Assembly: GCA_036394195.1 (NCBI GenBank)
Contig: DASWFO010000259.1
Location: 1-34,967, forward strand
From: DATJPD01 sp036394195
GTDB taxonomy: Bacteria; Pseudomonadota; Alphaproteobacteria; CACIAM-22H2
Direction: 5' to 3'
DNA: 34,967 nt
Shown: positions 33,025-34,967 of the stretch, in pieces
Position numbering within the stretch: the stretch's first letter is position 1
Layout of the letters: each line of letters begins with the position of its first letter
Made by a program: the position numbers and the translations under genes
Notes under the pieces: generated by a model
What the model was told of the DNA's origin: nothing
The model's database searches: none
What the model saw: the letters and a program-made list of their open reading frames with translations, nothing else

Positions 33025-34905
33025 TTATGCTGCGCGGATCCGCTGCGCGTGCCGCAACAGGATGGTGAGGGCCGCCGGCGTCACTCCCGAGATGCGGGCC
33101 GCCGCCGCCAGGGTCGCCGGCCGGGCGGCGGCGAGCTTGCCCCGAACTTCGATCGACAACGCGGTCATGCCGGCATAGTCGAGCTCGGCCGGCAGCCTGA
33201 GGGACTCGTCCGCCCGATAGGTGCGGATATCGGTGTCCTGGCGGTCGAGATAGCCGCGATAGCGCGCATCGATCTCGATCTGCTCGGCGATGTCGGGGGC
33301 CAGGCCGGCGAGTTCCGGCCAGATCCTGCTAAGGCGCGGGAGATCGACGCCGGGCAGGGCCAGCAGGTCGGCGGCGCTGCGCGGGATCCCGTCCTGGTTG
33401 ACGGCCAGGCCCTGTTTGGCCAGCTGGCTCGGGGTCGACTTCAGGCCGGCGACCAGCGCCCGGGCGCCCGTCAGGGATTCGGCCTTGGCGGTCCAGGCCA
33501 CCCCGCGCTGGGCGCCGATCGCCCCAATGCTCATGCCCTTCGGGGTCAGGCGCTGGTCGGCATTGTCCGCCCGCAGCACCAGCCGGTATTCGGCGCGGCT
33601 GGTGAACATCCGGTAGGGTTCGGACGCGCCGAGCGTGACCAGATCGTCGATCAGCACGCCGATATAGGCGTCGGCGCGGTCGAGCACGAACGGCTCGGTC
33701 CGCCCGGCGGCCTGCAGGGCGGCGTTGAACCCGGCCATCAGGCCCTGCGCCGCGGCCTCTTCATAACCGGTGGTGCCGTTGATCTGGCCGGCCAGGAACA
33801 GCCCGGCGATCCGGCGGGTCTCCAGGCTGGGCTTCAGTTCGCGCGGGTCGATGTAGTCGTATTCGATCGCGTAGCCGGGGCGGATCATGGCGGCGTGCTC
33901 GAGGCCCGGGATCGTCTTCAGCAGCGCCTGCTGGACCTCCTGCGGCAGCGAGGTCGAGATCCCGTTCGGGTAGACCGTAGGATCGTCGAGCCCCTCCGGC
34001 TCTAGGAAGATCTGGTGGCGCTCGCGCCCGGCGAAACGCACCACCTTGTCCTCGATCGATGGGCAATAGCGCGGCCCGGTGCTGGCGATCTGGCCGGAAT
34101 ACATCGGCGCCCGATGCAGATTGGCGCGGATCAGCGCGTGCCCCGCCGCCGTCGTCGCGGTGATATGGCAGGGGACCTGCGGCACGGTGATGCTGCTGGT
34201 GAGATAGGAGAACGGCACCGGCGGATCGTCGCCTGGCTGCACGTCGAGGCCGGCCCAGTCGATGGTCCGGCCGTCGAGCCGCGGCGGCGTCCCGGTCTTC
34301 AGCCGCCCGAGCTGGAAGCCGGCGCGCTCCAAGGTCGCCGACAGGCCGAGCGATGGCGCCTCGCGCGTGCCGTCGCTCGCAGTGCGGCCGGCCGGGATCT
34401 TGACCTCGCCGATATGGATGAGCCCGCGCAGGAAGGTGCCGGTGGTGAGCACGACCGCGCCGCAGGGAATGCGGGTGCCGCTTTCGGTCAGCACGGCGGC
34501 GACCCGGCCGTCGACCACCTCGAGATCCTCCGCCGCGTCGGCGCGGATGGTGAGATTGGGCTGGTCGGCCAGGATCGCCTGCATCGCCTGGCGGTAGAGC
34601 TTGCGGTCCGCCTGGGCGCGGGGCCCGCGCACCGCCGGCCCCTTGGACCGGTTGAGGATCCGGAACTGGATGCCGGCGCGGTCGATCGCCCGGCCCATAA
34701 CCCCGTCGAGCGCGTCGATCTCGCGCACGAGATGGCCCTTGGCCAGCCCGCCGATCGCCGGGTTGCACGACATCTCGCCGATCGTGTCGACGCGATGAGT
34801 CAGAAGGAGGGTGCGCGCGCCCAGCCGCGCCGCGGCCGCCGCGGCCTCACAGCCGGCATGGCCGCCGCCCACCACCACGACATCGAATCCGCTGGACTGG
34901 CTCAT
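33025..34905 (-). CDS. mnmG: tRNA uridine-5-carboxymethylaminomethyl modification enzyme MnmG (GidA)
   Basis: FAD-dependent subunit that, with MnmE, modifies wobble uridine 34 of several tRNAs. It has 626 residues, the normal length. The N-terminal FAD-binding motif VVVVGGGHAGCEAA is followed by SCNPAIGGLAKGHLVREIDALDGVMG, a hallmark with conserved Cys, and by NRSKGPAVRGPRAQADR. Further family features are FLRGLIHIG, RLKTGTPPRLDGRT, GPRYCPSIEDKVVRF and TSRAEYRLVLRADNADQRLTPKG. The C-terminal helical tail (RISGVTPAALTILLRHAQR) binds tRNA and MnmE. It is the first gene of the rsmG-parA-parB run visible here; mnmE is expected just beyond the window edge. Confidence 0.97.
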   Translation of the reverse strand: MSQSSGFDVVVVGGGHAGCEAAAAAARLGARTLLLTHRVDTIGEMSCNPAIGGLAKGHLVREIDALDGVMGRAIDRAGIQFRILNRSKGPAVRGPRAQADRKLYRQAMQAILADQPNLTIRADAAEDLEVVDGRVAAVLTESGTRIPCGAVVLTTGTFLRGLIHIGEVKIPAGRTASDGTREAPSLGLSATLERAGFQLGRLKTGTPPRLDGRTIDWAGLDVQPGDDPPVPFSYLTSSITVPQVPCHITATTAAGHALIRANLHRAPMYSGQIASTGPRYCPSIEDKVVRFAGRERHQIFLEPEGLDDPTVYPNGISTSLPQEVQQALLKTIPGLEHAAMIRPGYAIEYDYIDPRELKPSLETRRIAGLFLAGQINGTTGYEEAAAQGLMAGFNAALQAAGRTEPFVLDRADAYIGVLIDDLVTLGASEPYRMFTSRAEYRLVLRADNADQRLTPKGMSIGAIGAQRGVAWTAKAESLTGARALVAGLKSTPSQLAKQGLAVNQDGIPRSAADLLALPGVDLPRLSRIWPELAGLAPDIAEQIEIDARYRGYLDRQDTDIRTYRADESLRLPAELDYAGMTALSIEVRGKLAAARPATLAAAARISGVTPAALTILLRHAQRIRAA

Positions 34906-34949
34906 GGCGGCGGAATGTAGGGCCGCGACCGTCGGGGGTCAAACGGCCC

Positions 34950-34967
34950 GCGTTTCACGTGAAACGC
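34950..34967. other. parS: parS centromere site (ParB-binding), upstream of mnmG
   Basis: GCGTTTCACGTGAAACGC is a perfect 18-bp palindrome around the same 14-bp core as the rsmG site. It is intergenic, 44 bp upstream of the mnmG start, and runs to the last base of the window. The two sites are about 2.0 kb apart, consistent with a small parS cluster near the origin. Confidence 0.93.

Overview
This is a G+C-rich chromosomal window, almost certainly from an alphaproteobacterium. The strongest evidence is at the ends. The right end (minus strand) carries mnmG-rsmG-parA-parB with two perfect parS-type ParB sites. The left end (plus strand) carries the 3' part of leuS, then holA. In many Alphaproteobacteria these two blocks sit close together and converge (leuS-lptE-holA facing parB-parA-rsmG-mnmG). 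Here the landmark is stretched by accessory DNA and no lptE is seen. The genus cannot be read from the sequence; the many tripartite-tricarboxylate (Bug) receptors suggest a soil or rhizosphere heterotroph.

Layout, left to right. (1) 1-1575: end of leuS. (2) 1732-7970, minus: a tight three-gene operon with a 1006-residue protein holding two SAM-methyltransferase domains around a PqqD-like segment and TPRs, a dienelactone hydrolase, and a 766-residue TPR-methyltransferase paralogous to the C-terminal ~590 residues of the first protein. It splits leuS from holA and is the most unusual system here. (3) 8015-9040: holA. (4) 9179-13147: a triheme cytochrome c converging on a two-gene isoquinoline 1-oxidoreductase-like molybdenum hydroxylase. 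(5) 13296-18263: lipoprotein, lytic transglycosylase-like protein, FMN reductase, secreted esterase, RlpA-like protein and a first Bug receptor. (6) 18364-18899: a cytochrome b561 gene broken by a -1 frameshift. (7) 19041-22498: polysaccharide-deacetylase-family protein, MmgE/PrpD protein and a second Bug receptor, then a small secreted protein. (8) 22977-27407, minus: a complete sugar-type ABC importer. Divergent from it are a sugar-lactonase-like amidohydrolase, a 3-hydroxyisobutyrate-dehydrogenase-like enzyme and a third Bug receptor. (9) 30633-34905, minus: parB, parA, rsmG, mnmG.

Working together: regions 7-8 look like uptake and catabolism of organic acids and a sugar or sugar acid. Region 4 is a periplasmic oxidation module passing electrons to cytochrome c. 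Region 9 is chromosome segregation plus tRNA/rRNA modification. Several gene borders carry unrelated dispersed palindromic repeats, which mark the joints of the accessory region. No rRNA, CRISPR array, insertion sequence or convincing complete tRNA was seen, and no gap between genes exceeds about 200 bases.
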